Shown: positions 29,289 to 39,943 of the stretch, one piece after another
Layout: each line of letters starts with the position of its first letter
How positions within the stretch are numbered: the first letter of the stretch is position 1
DNA from: Monosporascus cannonballus
Taxonomy: Eukaryota; Ascomycota; Sordariomycetes; Xylariales
NCBI GenBank assembly: GCA_004154925.1
Contig: QJNS01000266.1
Coordinates: 42,810 to 106,809 of the forward strand
Direction: 5' to 3'
DNA: 64,000 bases
Position numbers and translations under genes: made by a program
Notes under the pieces: model-generated
Told to the model about the DNA's origin: nothing
The model's input: the letters and a program-made list of their open reading frames with translations, nothing else
Databases searched by the model: none

Positions 29289-29702
29289 AGCTGATACATT
29301 GGACCCCTGACAGATATTTCTTGATCAAAAGCTATAGCTGTGGTTACGGCTGCTGCGCCGCAGGCGCAGCCACAACTTCCAAAATGGGGTCCTGATCAAG
29401 ATGAGGTAATGGCAGCGCCAGTGCGCACACAAAAGGTTTAGAGGGCCCATCTACAACCTCCGACCGTTCTCTTTGTGGTCTTATCGCCACGAATTTTGGG
29501 CGGTATCAACATTTTATGCGCGTTTTTACTTTCGCGATTTCAAATGCGCGCCATTTTTCTTGGGCAACTTAATATTTCGACAGAGGTGATTAGTCCCATA
29601 ACACTCCTATCGCAGGTGATCAGTCTCTATTAGAAAGTGCGCCCTCCGAGGAAATCGAACTATGGCCCGTCGAGTGTGTAAGTTAGCCGTGCCATTTAAA
29701 CT
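29289..29702. other. GC-normal island in the AT desert, with hairpins
   Basis: About 410 bp of balanced composition with sharp edges. It contains a strong inverted repeat, CTGCGCC-GCA-GGCGCAG, at about 29,353-29,369, inside a longer imperfect hairpin (GTGGTTACGGCTG / CAGCCACAAC). It also contains TCTTGATCA (29,319) opposed to TGATCAAGA (29,393). No open frame of note. It is followed directly by the partial copy of the repeat seen at 18,437-18,546. It is probably a transposon piece that was too short or too unique to be mutated; family unknown. Confidence 0.45.
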
Positions 29703-29816
29703 AGCAGCAACTAATTACTTTTCTTAATTTTTAAACAAGATCTTATTAAAACATATATGATTTTGCTTTAGCCCTTTTTGGCTAATTTTAAAAGGCTATA
29801 TTATTTTATATATTTT
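29703..29816. repeat. Partial second copy of the short inverted-repeat element
   Basis: It aligns with 18,437-18,546 in direct orientation (shared TTTAAACAAGATCTTAT and TGCTTTAGCC). Its right end is mutated from CGTTATCTCACAA to an AT-only form. The left inverted repeat is missing and is replaced by the GC-normal island. Confidence 0.6.
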
Positions 29817-30596
29817 AAGTTAAATATAAAATATATTTTTTGGAATTTTTATAATTTAAATAACAGCAGTTTGTAATAATAATTCGCTAGTTAAAATGTT
29901 TTTAATATTATAAATCATAATTAATTACTGCATTTCGTATTAAAAGTCTTCTAATATTTTTCCAAATATACATTTATATTATTAAAGTTTAATATTTAGT
30001 TACACCGTTAAGCATAATATATATTTATTAATTATTAATTTAAATTTTATTTTTTATATTATTTTATATATTTTAATTTATTTGATTTGTAAAAATACAA
30101 ATTATATTAATATTATTTATTAAAAAGATTTAAATAATGTTTAATTTTAAAATATATAATATATTTTTAAATAAAATATATACCTTATTAATACAACTGA
30201 TTTTAATTTAAATTATTATTTATATTTAAATTGTTGTAATTATTATATAACAGTATGTTACTAAAGTTTAAACATAATATATACGAAATATAATTAATTA
30301 TATATTATATTAAACTTTGCATTTAAATTTTTATTTATATTTAATATTTAAAATATATATTATAAAAATTATTTATTTTAAACATAATATAAAATATTTT
30401 ATATTTAGAGTTTTTATATATTAATAATTTTATTGTAATTTAAACATATAAATTTATTATATTTAAGTACTATAAAACTCTTATAATAAAAATGTTTAAT
30501 TTTTACTTATTAAACTTGTATATTAGCAAATAAATTAAAAAATATTAAATAAATTTACATTTTAGTTATAATTATTTAGTATTTTTTTAAAAAAAA
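29817..30596. other. AT-rich stretch without recognisable features
   Basis: About 780 bp of A/T-dominated sequence between the partial repeat and the gypsy element. I see nothing coding or repeated in it. Confidence 0.5.
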
Positions 30597-30601
30597 TATT
30601 T

Positions 30602-30809
30602 TATAAGATAATAAACAGCTATAAGCTAGAGTAAGGTGATCTTCGACCAGTTTTAAAGCAGATTCTAAAAAGTAAATATATTTGATTATTTTTATCTGGC
30701 GTTTTCTATTAGCTATTAGATAATGGAATTATATTAATAAGTGGGTCGGTAACTAATCGATAGCTGGTTGGCTATCAGTTTTATCCTGATAAAAGCTATA
30801 TTTTTATCA
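30602..30809 (-). repeat. 3' LTR of the gypsy element
   Basis: Read on the minus strand it starts TGATAAAAATATAGC. It aligns throughout with 38,033-38,239; shared blocks include GTGATCTTCGACCAG and CATCTGGCGTT-like sequence. Most differences are C/T or G/A. Confidence 0.85.
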
Positions 30810-30824
30810 TTACTCTCCTTTTTT
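30810..30824 (-). promoter_or_regulatory. Polypurine tract, plus-strand primer site of the gypsy element
   Basis: The minus strand reads AAAAAAGGAGAGTAA directly against the first base of the 3' LTR, the position and composition of the RNase-H-resistant primer for second-strand synthesis. The element at 9,451-18,297 has a closely similar tract. Confidence 0.65.
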
Positions 30825-33500
30825 AAATAAGAAATCTTTAAAAATAATATTATTAATTTAATATAACGCGTTATATAATTCTAGTTATGTATATTTGTCG
30901 ATAATTTCCCAATATAAATACGAAAGTTATATTATATTATAAATAATTGCCATAATAATTAATACGTATTATATTACGTAATTAATTATGTTTCGTTTAA
31001 TTTTTATTATAATCCGTTTTTTAGTTCCACTTTATTTACCTTCTTTTTTCCTTTCGCACCTATATCTTTATTTCTTTTATTAACGCGTTTTATTCAATTT
31101 CTTATTTTTCTTTATTTTCATTTCGCCTTTTCCGTCTATTCCGCATATAATCTCCGTTTTATCTCCGTTCGCCATATCTTTTTCTCGTAAGAAATTTACG
31201 AAAAATATTATTTTGATATTAAAAATAACTGGAATTTTTTTAATGTTATCTTTTCGACGCCGACGATAAGATAAATATTAATTATATTACGAGCAGCAAT
31301 AAGCCGTATTATATCTATAGAACATAATATTATTTCGATTACTATACAGTTTATGTTCAAATTTCGGATACCTTAAATTACGTCGTAATTAGTTATTATT
31401 ATAAAGCCTTTTGCGTAATAAGTAATTATTTTTAATATTATTAATATTGCCGTTTAATTTCCGTTTAAATTCCGATCGTTTTTAAAGGTACTACCTAAAC
31501 GGTTTCTTAATTCGGTACCGATAATTAGGAATTAATCGATGAATTCGAAAATGTTCGGATTGCAGATACCTAATACGAACGTTTCAACGTAATTGCGATC
31601 GGTCGCCAACTTGATATCCTTCGCAAAACCGAATTTGCCTTTAATACGATTATTATTAAAAAATATAGTTTTTTTAATATATTAGAAATCGATTTCTGAT
31701 TATCTGTTATGATTACGAAAATTTAATCTTAATATTATTTTTTAAAGTTTTAAATTTAAATCCTTTTTATAAATATTATGATTTTTTTTTCTTACTATTC
31801 CGCCAGTAATTTCCGATTAAATATAATTTTAAAATATCCTCATAAATAAAACAACTTTCGAAAGCCGTTATACCGCCGCATTTTTCGTTTACAAATATTC
31901 TTGGCCTATTTTTCGACGTTTTAACAAAACTTTAATATTTATTAATAATTATAATTAAAAAACGGCTTTGCTCGGCAAAATTATTCCTAAATCTAAGTAC
32001 GTTAAACACGTTAAGAACGGCGCCTTATTTTCGACTAATAACAAACTGTATTCCGGTTATCTCGGCCCTGTCTTTTGTAAAAAAATAAAACGTTTCTAAG
32101 TTCCTTTCGAGTTTTACGCCCAGCAAATTTAATAAACGTACCTGCTTTCTGCCGTCGTATATTTTCCGATCGCTTTCCGATATTTCTATATTAATTTCTT
32201 TAATACGTCTATTAAAGGCTAATTAATGCAAAACTTAATAACTAAAGGCAAAATTTCGTTTTCAAAATAAAAATTTAATTCCTTTTATATCGTCTCTCGA
32301 TTTCTATTCGCCTTCCGTCTTATTTATAAAAAAATTATAATTTACTTTTTTATATTTTAACTACATATAAAACTCGATAATCGAATACAAATATATACTT
32401 AAAATAAAGGTTCAAATCTTTTCTTATTACTACTCAGGCTCCGGTTGTATTCCGGTTTATTATATATATTTAATAATATTTAATCGGTTACTTGCTAACC
32501 GATATACGATAAAGTAATTACTTATTAAAAGCTTAAAAATAATTTTATAATCAAATAATATTTTATTATTAATATCTTTATTTTACTTGAAAATATTTTC
32601 TATAATTTTATAAATATTAAGCAATCAATATCCGATCGAGTTATTATTATTTTACGATTTTTGGGTCGTTCTATTTTCTATATGTATATCTAACCTTTTT
32701 TTATAATGCTATAATATCTTGGTTATATATTCGAAACATATTTAAAATTTCTACGTATTATATTCAGCATGTTAACCTTCTTATTTAATCAAGTATTTAC
32801 GTTATTCCCGATTATCTCGATAACAAATAATATCCTTTATCATCTATTTTTCTTATTCCTTTACCAGGTCTAATAACGTCGTTTAAACGTTATTTAATTT
32901 CTAATTATACTACGATTTTAATAAGGCTACCGGAAATATATTATATATCCGTTAATATTTAATTAAAAGAATTACTTTGTACATCTAAAAACGTATTCGT
33001 TTTTTAATTGCAACTCGGATATATATAAATATAAACTTTTTATTTTTAAATTTAAAGGTTTTAGACGATAATTTTACCTATTATCCTGGTTAAAATTCTA
33101 TAAGCTTATAACGTTAATTATATTACTTCTTTTATGTTGTCGTTATTTTCTTCCAATATTTATATATTGCTTAATATATAGCTACTATTTTCTTAAAACG
33201 CTTTTTTATTTTTTGTATCTATCTTTTATATCTTTATAAGAGATATTGTATTATTTTTAGATAATATCCGTATAAAGTTTCAAATAAAAAGCGGCCAGTG
33301 AACGTATTCTAAACGTTATTATACGCAAATTCGATATTTCGTAATAATCTTATTTAATTATTTTAATATTTATTAACGTAATTACAAAAATTATACTTCA
33401 GGATTTGATAAATATGTTTCGTTAGCTTATCAGTTTACAAATATTAAGCGGTCGATATTAGCCCCTTTATTTTTCGTTTTTTATAAAATTTCGCCCAAAA

Positions 33501-33731
33501 TTAATTTATTAATAATTTGTTTTTGTCGTTAATAATTCTAGCCGGCGTATCAAATCTGTGTTCCACCTTATCGCAAAACAATCGGGTTAATTCGGTTACG
33601 GTCAAAATTTTAACCGTAAAAATAAATAAACTCAGCTTCGTAAAGCGGTCGACGATTACTAAGATAACGTTATATTTCAGCCCGTCTAGACCTAGACTTT
33701 TAAGAAGCCCTATGATAAAGTTTAACGACAT
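33501..33731 (-). pseudogene. Integrase core remnant of the gypsy element
   Basis: A 76-codon open stretch on the minus strand reads FIIGLLKSLGLDGLKYNVILVIVDRFTKL and continues to DKVEHRFDTPARIINDKNK. The order (IxGLPxS-x-DxIxVIVDRFTK, then RxGxPxxIxSDR) matches the first two DDE blocks of gypsy integrases. The first catalytic aspartate of VDRFTK remains, while the SDR block reads NDK. Degraded C-terminal sequence continues to about 33,240. Integrase would insert the cDNA copy; here it is not functional. Confidence 0.75.
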
Positions 33732-35379
33732 TTCTTAGAAAGGTTGCTTAAGTAATAACAGGGGTTGTAATTGTTCGTATGGCTTATAACGTAACTTTAT
33801 CGTATCCTAATAGTTCGGGTATTACTTGATATATTCTCGAATATCGTTTACTAATTTTTTTAATAGAATTCTTTAATTATTAGTTTAATACACGGATATA
33901 TCCTATATATTTTGCCCTTAAATTATTATAATCCTGATTAAATAATTACTTCCGTAAAACGCGCTGTAACGAGACTACGAATTTATCCCGATAATATAAA
34001 ACCTTATTTAAATTTAAGAAAAATTCTTTTTTATTCGAATTTAACGTCTAGCAATTCGTATTAATTACATAATATCCAAATTCTTAATATATAATTTTCG
34101 AATCTAATCGTAAAACCGTTAGAAAATCTTCGATTATAATACAGTTTCGTCCTTAGAGAATTTCTTTGCTAAAAGATATAAGATATGCTAGTTATAAATA
34201 GTAATTTCAATATTAATTTTGTCCCTCTTAAACTTTTTAGAGCCCGATCGTAATAAAATTACAATTTGCGATTATTATTATTTAACCGTTATTCGTATTA
34301 TTATTATAATTTATATTTGTATTTTTATACGCAAATAATAAATTCGATACATATATAATTCCTTATTTTTTCTTCTTTAAAAGTTTTTACCATCGTAAAA
34401 CAAAAAGGTTCCACTTTTTTATACGGATGATAATTATTAAAGTTTTTGCCATTTAGAATATATCTGAACATTTAACGGCGGATAAATTTTGCACCGTTTT
34501 TATAAAATCTTTTGTTTTTTATAATATCTTAAACCGAGTTATGTATTTGCAATTTTTTTCCGTACGTTTTCCGGTATATTATCCGTAAGTTTTAACTTTT
34601 TTTAATAACCTAAAAATTATATTTCCGTACATTGTGTTTCCCAATATATAATCTGGGCGTCTAAATAATCCGTCCGCTAGATTAACGAGATTTGGTTGGT
34701 ATTAGATTTCAAAATATAATTACGAAAAACAATAAATTTATCGGGTTAATTTTTTCTCAACGTTACGTATTAAGAAGTTTATAATACCCTTTAACGCCAT
34801 ATGATCGGTAAATATTAAGAAATTCTTTTCCACGTTTTCGAAATATTAGCGCCAATTTTTCAAGTTTTTTATAATTATTAGGAGCTTTTGCTGCTCTATA
34901 GTCTATTTTTTCGACTGAACTAAGTTTTCGCGACCAATATGCGACTCGATATCAGCGCTCCCTATATTTTTGTAACAATATCCCTAATATACTTTTTATT
35001 AAACGTCTATCTTAACTCTAGTATTTTTGAAATTGTTCTAGTATTAAAGAATGGTTGTTGACTAGAAAACGTCCTTTAATTTGCAAAACGTTTTCTTAGC
35101 TTTTTTAAGCTAGTAGAACTTTGTTTTCTTATCCTGATATTACGCTCCTTTTAATAATCTGGTAATAGGTTTCGTAATACGCAAATAATAAGCGATAAAT
35201 TTCCGATAAAAGTTGGCGAATTCTAAAAAAACCTGGATATTATAAATCAATTCCGACTTTGGCTATATTTAAATAGCGTCGGCCCGTTAGCGATCCATCT
35301 TTAACCTAACGGTATTAATTACAAAGCCTAGAAAATATTTTTTTTAAAAAAAGATTCGTATTTAGATATTTTAACGAAT

Positions 35380-35800
35380 AATTAATATTATAGCAGCCGT
35401 TTGTAAACTAATTGAAGGTATTTCGTATATTTTTATTCGTTATTCAAATAAATAATTATGTTATTTAAATATATTATATTTATATATTTAACTAATTTAG
35501 TTAATACCGTATTTAATTTGCTGTAAAATATAACTAGCGCCTTAATAAAATTAAAAAACATATTTATATATTCGAACTGCTAGTAATATATTCGGAATGC
35601 GATTTTTTATTAATCGCTTTTCTTAATTCTTATACGGTAATAAATATTCTTAAAATTAATTTTCAAAAATAACCTAATTAACTTTAAACGATATATTATT
35701 TTTTAAAATTAAAAACAAAAAATATCGGTTTTTTATCGTTATTCGATTTAACCTCTTATAGTCGACGTACAGTTAAAAACTGCCGTCTTTTTTAAGTACG
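35380..35800 (-). pseudogene. Reverse transcriptase remnant of the gypsy element
   Basis: On the minus strand the palm begins VLKKDGSF-stop-LYVDYKRLNRITIKNRY (about 35,700-35,796), the usual KKDGSLRxCVDYRxLN block. About 230 bases downstream, YLNNIIIYL (35,455-35,471) stands where the catalytic YLDDI motif belongs, followed by a recognisable LFVKISKYE (family LFVNxxKCEF). Both catalytic aspartates are changed to asparagine (GAT to AAT), which should abolish polymerase activity. Several in-frame stops are C-to-T type. Confidence 0.8.
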
Positions 35801-36420
35801 AACAATATTAGTACTCTTATATTTGCTTTTAAATAACGTATCCGTTTTATCTTTAGGTTTTTTGGAATATATTTTTCGAATATTTTCTGTTAGGCCTCCG
35901 AAATAAGATAAATTGGGCCAAATAAAGGTATTTTTCCAAAGATTAGATTTATTGCATATTCTGCCTTTAATAATTGAAAATGGTCTTTTGTTAATTTTTA
36001 GAAATATATTCGCTAAAAGCTTTTTAAGCATACTAAAAAGTTAATTATCCCCCGTTCTTATTGTTTCCTAAATTTTGAAATACTTAATTCGTTGATTAAG
36101 CCTATTATATTAACAATATAAATTTGCTTATTAGAAAACGTTTAGTTTGCGATCTTCTGCTCGTCGACCTTTTGCAATAGTCTATATAACTATTAATATG
36201 TGGCTATATCTAATAGGACGTCTAACCTGCCCATTCCTGGTCTGAATAATAGGAGATCGGGCGCTTTTCGATCGCGGCATATTACGAAATAAATTTGCTT
36301 GAATTTTCGTTCGTTCCCATTATTATCTATTATACTAATACGAATTTCGTAAGCCTTATAACATTTCATATATACGCTGTTAATATTGATAAGGCTCGGA
36401 ATATTTTCGAAAACTGGTTA

Positions 36421-36480
36421 AAAATTAAGTTTTTTCGCTAATTTTCTACTTATAATATTTACCTGTACTCCGGTATCTAT
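36421..36480 (-). pseudogene. Aspartic protease active-site remnant of the gypsy element
   Basis: The minus strand reads IDTGVQVNIISRKLAKKL, the D-[ST]-G active-site loop of a retroelement aspartic protease, with the catalytic Asp-Thr-Gly still intact. It sits between the zinc knuckle and the reverse transcriptase, as expected for gag-pol order. Confidence 0.7.
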
Positions 36481-36733
36481 ATCTATTTATATTGCTATAT
36501 CTCTCGTACTTCTCTTCATAAGTACCCTTTTTTTTAAAAGGCGGCTCTATTTTAATCGTTTTACGGTTATCAGCCGAAATAAACTAAACGTATACGTCTA
36601 TTTCGGCTTTTTTTTGGTTTACGTCTAGGAACTTGTCTGATTTATCGTTATATACTGTAATATTCTATACAGCTTTTGAAGATCGATCTTTATATGGCCG
36701 AGATAACAAGATTTTCGTATCTTTTTTAAATTT

Positions 36734-36775
36734 GCAATTTACGCTTTTATAACTCATTTTTCTATAGTTATAACA
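36734..36775 (-). pseudogene. Gag zinc knuckle of the gypsy element, two ligands mutated
   Basis: Fourteen codons with the exact CX2CX4HX4C spacing: C-Y-N-Y-R-K-M-S-Y-K-S-V-N-C. The second cysteine and the histidine are both tyrosine (TGT to TAT and CAT to TAT), each one transition away. The other two cysteines remain. Confidence 0.7.
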
Positions 36776-38032
36776 TTTAAATAAACCTTTATAAAAATTA
36801 ATGATATTAGATCAAATAAATTTGTTACAATGTGAATTAAATCGGCGATTATCCAACTTTCGTATATAAAAATATCTACGGTTTCTATTATTTCTACCCG
36901 GCGTCTTTAATTTACTTTTAAGATTTTTTTTCCAAAAGCGTTAAAATAAGATTATTTATCCTGGTTAACGTCTTTGGGAAAAAAAACTATCGATTTTTTT
37001 TCGCTTTTTTTCAGGTATTTTAATAACGCTTTGCTGTATTTACTACGTTATTAACTCGTTCCAGCTTAAAGTTTTTTTCGTAATAAAGTACTTCGTAACC
37101 TAGGTATTAATTTGTAAAAATAATTAAAGGCGAAACGTTTATTATTTCAATTATCTTCTGAGTTAAAAACGTTTGTAAATTCTGTTTTATGAATTAAAAG
37201 TTTTTATTCGAAGTAAAAGTCCAACGATAACTAATCGGTTCGTTATCGTAGTTCTATAAAGTGTTTCTTATATTCTTTATTAAAATAGTGAGGATTCGCG
37301 TAACCTTTGCCTAATAAAAGTCTATAAATTTTCTATTTTTAGTTCTCTTTCGTAATCGAAATAATTAAGCATAACGTGGTATAATTACCAAACGTTCGTA
37401 ATAAGGACGTCTATGTAGCCTATTTTTCATTAAATATAAATAAAGGTATTTCGTCTTAACCTTTTAACGTAAATTTTAATAATAACCTTTATTTAATTTC
37501 TTTTCTTTAATCGACGTATATTCGAAAAGTTTCAGATAATTATAACGCAGTACGTATTCGTTACCTTTAGGTTTTTATAACGATATTGCGATTAATTTAT
37601 AAAGTTTTACCTTTTTAACCTAAATTATCGCCTATTATTCGGCTAATTGTCGGAATAATTTCGATTATTATTAGTTTTGTTATTAAATAATCTTTAAAAT
37701 TTAATTATTATTAAAGGGCTTAATTCTCTCTTATATTAAATTTCGCGATATAATCGTTATATTATATCCATTTTCCGATCGTTCGATAAATGGTTATCGA
37801 ATTACGTTCTTATTATATATATAAAAGGATTTAAAATTTCGAAGATCGTAATTTTCTGTGCGTTAGGGCTTTATTATAAACTTTTTAACCTGTTCCTATA
37901 TTATAACCGATCGTTCGTTTATTAGGTTCTAATCGATAATTTTTTCGACTGGTAACTTAAATTCGTTTTATAATTAGCAAACTTTGCTTTTGATAATTAT
38001 CGCATTATCCTCTATAATCAAGATAAAAGAAT

Positions 38033-38239
38033 TATAAGATAATGGACAGATATAAATTAAGATAAAGTGATCTTCGACCAGTCGTAGAAGAGATTCCAAG
38101 AAATAAATATATTAGGTTACTTCCATCTGGCGTTTCTCATTAGCTGCCAGATAGTGGATTTATACTAGTAAGTAGATCGATGGCTAATCGGTGGCTGGTC
38201 GGCTACCAGTCTTATCCTTATAAGAGCTATATTCCTACA
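38033..38239 (-). repeat. 5' LTR of the gypsy element
   Basis: Begins TATAAGATAATGG (TG mutated to TA) and ends ATTCCTACA. Keeps more G and C than the 30,602-30,809 copy. TATTT follows directly. Confidence 0.85.
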
Positions 38240-38244
38240 TATTT

Positions 38245-38687
38245 TTATATTATTTTATTATTGTATATAAGTATATTATAATTATTAAATATATATAGTT
38301 TTTAATAAATGTATAAAATATCTAAATATTAATAAATATATTAAAATAATTAAACATTTTTTTAATTCTAATATATTAATATATTAATATTATGTTGTAA
38401 ATACATTTTTAAAACCGTTTAATAATAATTGCTTATATACTTAACTTATCTTAATTTAAATTTAGTATTATTTAAAATATATATTATATTAATATTTATT
38501 TTTTAATTATTTTATATATAATAGGTTAACTAAATTTAAGCGTTAACGTTAATAATAGATTAATATTTCACAAATATATTTAACGTTTTTTACTTTCTCC
38601 AAACTTTTTGCCCCGTTACGTTTGTTTTATTCTCCTAGAGCTTTTCTTTACTCCCTTTAAGCTAGATAATCGATATTGTTTAGATAG
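38245..38687. other. AT-rich spacer between the gypsy and copia elements
   Basis: About 440 bp, strongly AT-rich on the left and moderately so near 38,590-38,690. No coding or repeat feature seen. It represents the flank present before the copia insertion, continuous with 44,090 once the insert and one CTTAC are removed. Confidence 0.5.
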
Positions 38688-38692
38688 CTTAC

Positions 38693-38852
38693 TGTCAGAT
38701 ATAGGGGATATCAGTTGCGTTGTTGTATTCCGCTAATTGCGTGCGTTCTTGTAACGCGGACCATTTTTGTATAGCTTAGCAACGGAATATATATGTTCCG
38801 ATTAGAAAGTAACCTTTTCGTATTTAGTATGCTATAGCATATCTAGCTAATT
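38693..38852 (-). repeat. Left (3') LTR of the copia element
   Basis: Starts TGTCAGATATAGGGG; its right end is mutated (GCTAATTA against GCTGACA in the partner). Contains the shared block GCTTAGCAACGGAATATA. Confidence 0.85.
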
Positions 38853-39931
38853 AATATACCGCGTTAACATCTTAAAGCATTTAGGGCAGTAATTATTACT
38901 TTTTATTATTTTCTAAAACTGCAATTATTTATTTTATTTTTTTTCAATAATTAAATTCTTTTTTGAAGTTATCCGTAAAATATTTTTCCGCCGTTCGAAA
39001 ATTTCCGTAATATTTACTAGTTTTAATTTTTTTTTTAAAATACCTAGAAGTTTTTCGTGATAAGGTTTTTATTAATCTATTTATGAACATATTATCTATA
39101 AATATATAATTTACTTTGATTTGGTCTTATTTAATTATTTTTTCGTAATTAATATTTATATATATTAATATATCATAATTTTGTTATAAAAAATAATATT
39201 TACGTTAATTAACCGCATAATTTGCAAATTATCGCATTATATATTTAACCATTTCGTTTTTAAGTTAATTTTTAACTTTATAATTAATTACAAAAATAAA
39301 AAAAAGCTTTTTTAACGGTTTATATAAAAAATAATAATTCCATTTTAATTATAAAAATAATTATGATATTTTATTTATTTGTTTTTTATTTAATAAATCT
39401 TTTAAATAATTTAATAATATATATTTAGGAATTCTTTGGTTAATAATATTATTTATAAAAAAACGTTATTTTATATATTTATCAAATCCTTATTAGCGAA
39501 TTATAAAACCTATATTTTAATATTAATTAAATATAATTTAACTCGATTGGTTTTTTTAGAATATACGGTATTAAGGTTTAAATTAAATCGTATTAATTAA
39601 GATACGGCAAATAATATATCGAGTTGAATATTAATTATTGTATATGAAATTAAATTTATATTAATTTAATTAGAGTTAAATAATAATTTAATCGTATTTA
39701 TCGGCATATTTAAAAAATTATTTAACCGTTTTTTAAAGATATAATTAAAATATTTTTTCCTGAAATTAAATTAAAATAATTAAATTTTCCATTTAACATA
39801 ATTTTTAAGTATTTCGATATCGAAAAATTATTAAAAGTTTTTATTTTTTTTATAAAGGTATATTATTTCTTAATTTTTTAAATCGTCTAATTCACAAGGT
39901 ATTAATTTTTTTTGCAGTATGTTACGATAAT

Positions 39932-39943
39932 ATTGTTAACGTA
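39932..39943 (-). pseudogene. Copia reverse transcriptase active site, YVDD mutated to YVNN
   Basis: The minus strand reads GAFFYVNNIIVTYCKK around this point. Copia RTs have FYVDDI(V/I)V here. Both metal-binding aspartates are asparagine through G-to-A change on the coding strand, and a stop follows within a few codons. The surrounding RT is too decayed to delimit. Confidence 0.7.

Larger units (their letters stand above)
30602..38239 (-). mobile_element. Full-length Ty3/gypsy retrotransposon, RIP-degraded
   Basis: Direct LTRs at 30,602-30,809 and 38,033-38,239 bound 7.6 kb. The pentamer TATTT flanks both outer ends (30,597-30,601 and 38,240-38,244). The minus strand carries, in gypsy order, a complete-spacing zinc knuckle (36,734-36,775), an aspartic protease start (36,421-36,480), reverse transcriptase (about 35,380-35,800) and an integrase core (33,501-33,731). 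A polypurine tract (AAAAAAGGAGAGTAA on the minus strand, 30,810-30,824) abuts the left, that is 3', LTR. Stops and D-to-N changes show it cannot encode active enzymes. No tRNA primer site was recognisable next to the 5' LTR. Confidence 0.9.

Noticed and set aside
29641..29710. tRNA-like stretch on the minus strand (TAGTTTAAATGG resembling an A box, GTTCGATTTCC resembling a B box, CTTACAC resembling a Val anticodon loop), possible SINE head
   Set aside because: Acceptor, anticodon and T stems do not pair, an unrelated ATGGC/GCCAT pair crosses the fold, and there is no A-rich tail or duplication. Box resemblance alone is weak.
35792..36031. 79-codon minus-strand open frame between protease and reverse transcriptase of the gypsy element
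   Set aside because: Its frame is not kept as separate coding; it lies upstream of the readable RT palm and probably reflects partly shifted pol sequence, so I did not list it as a gene.
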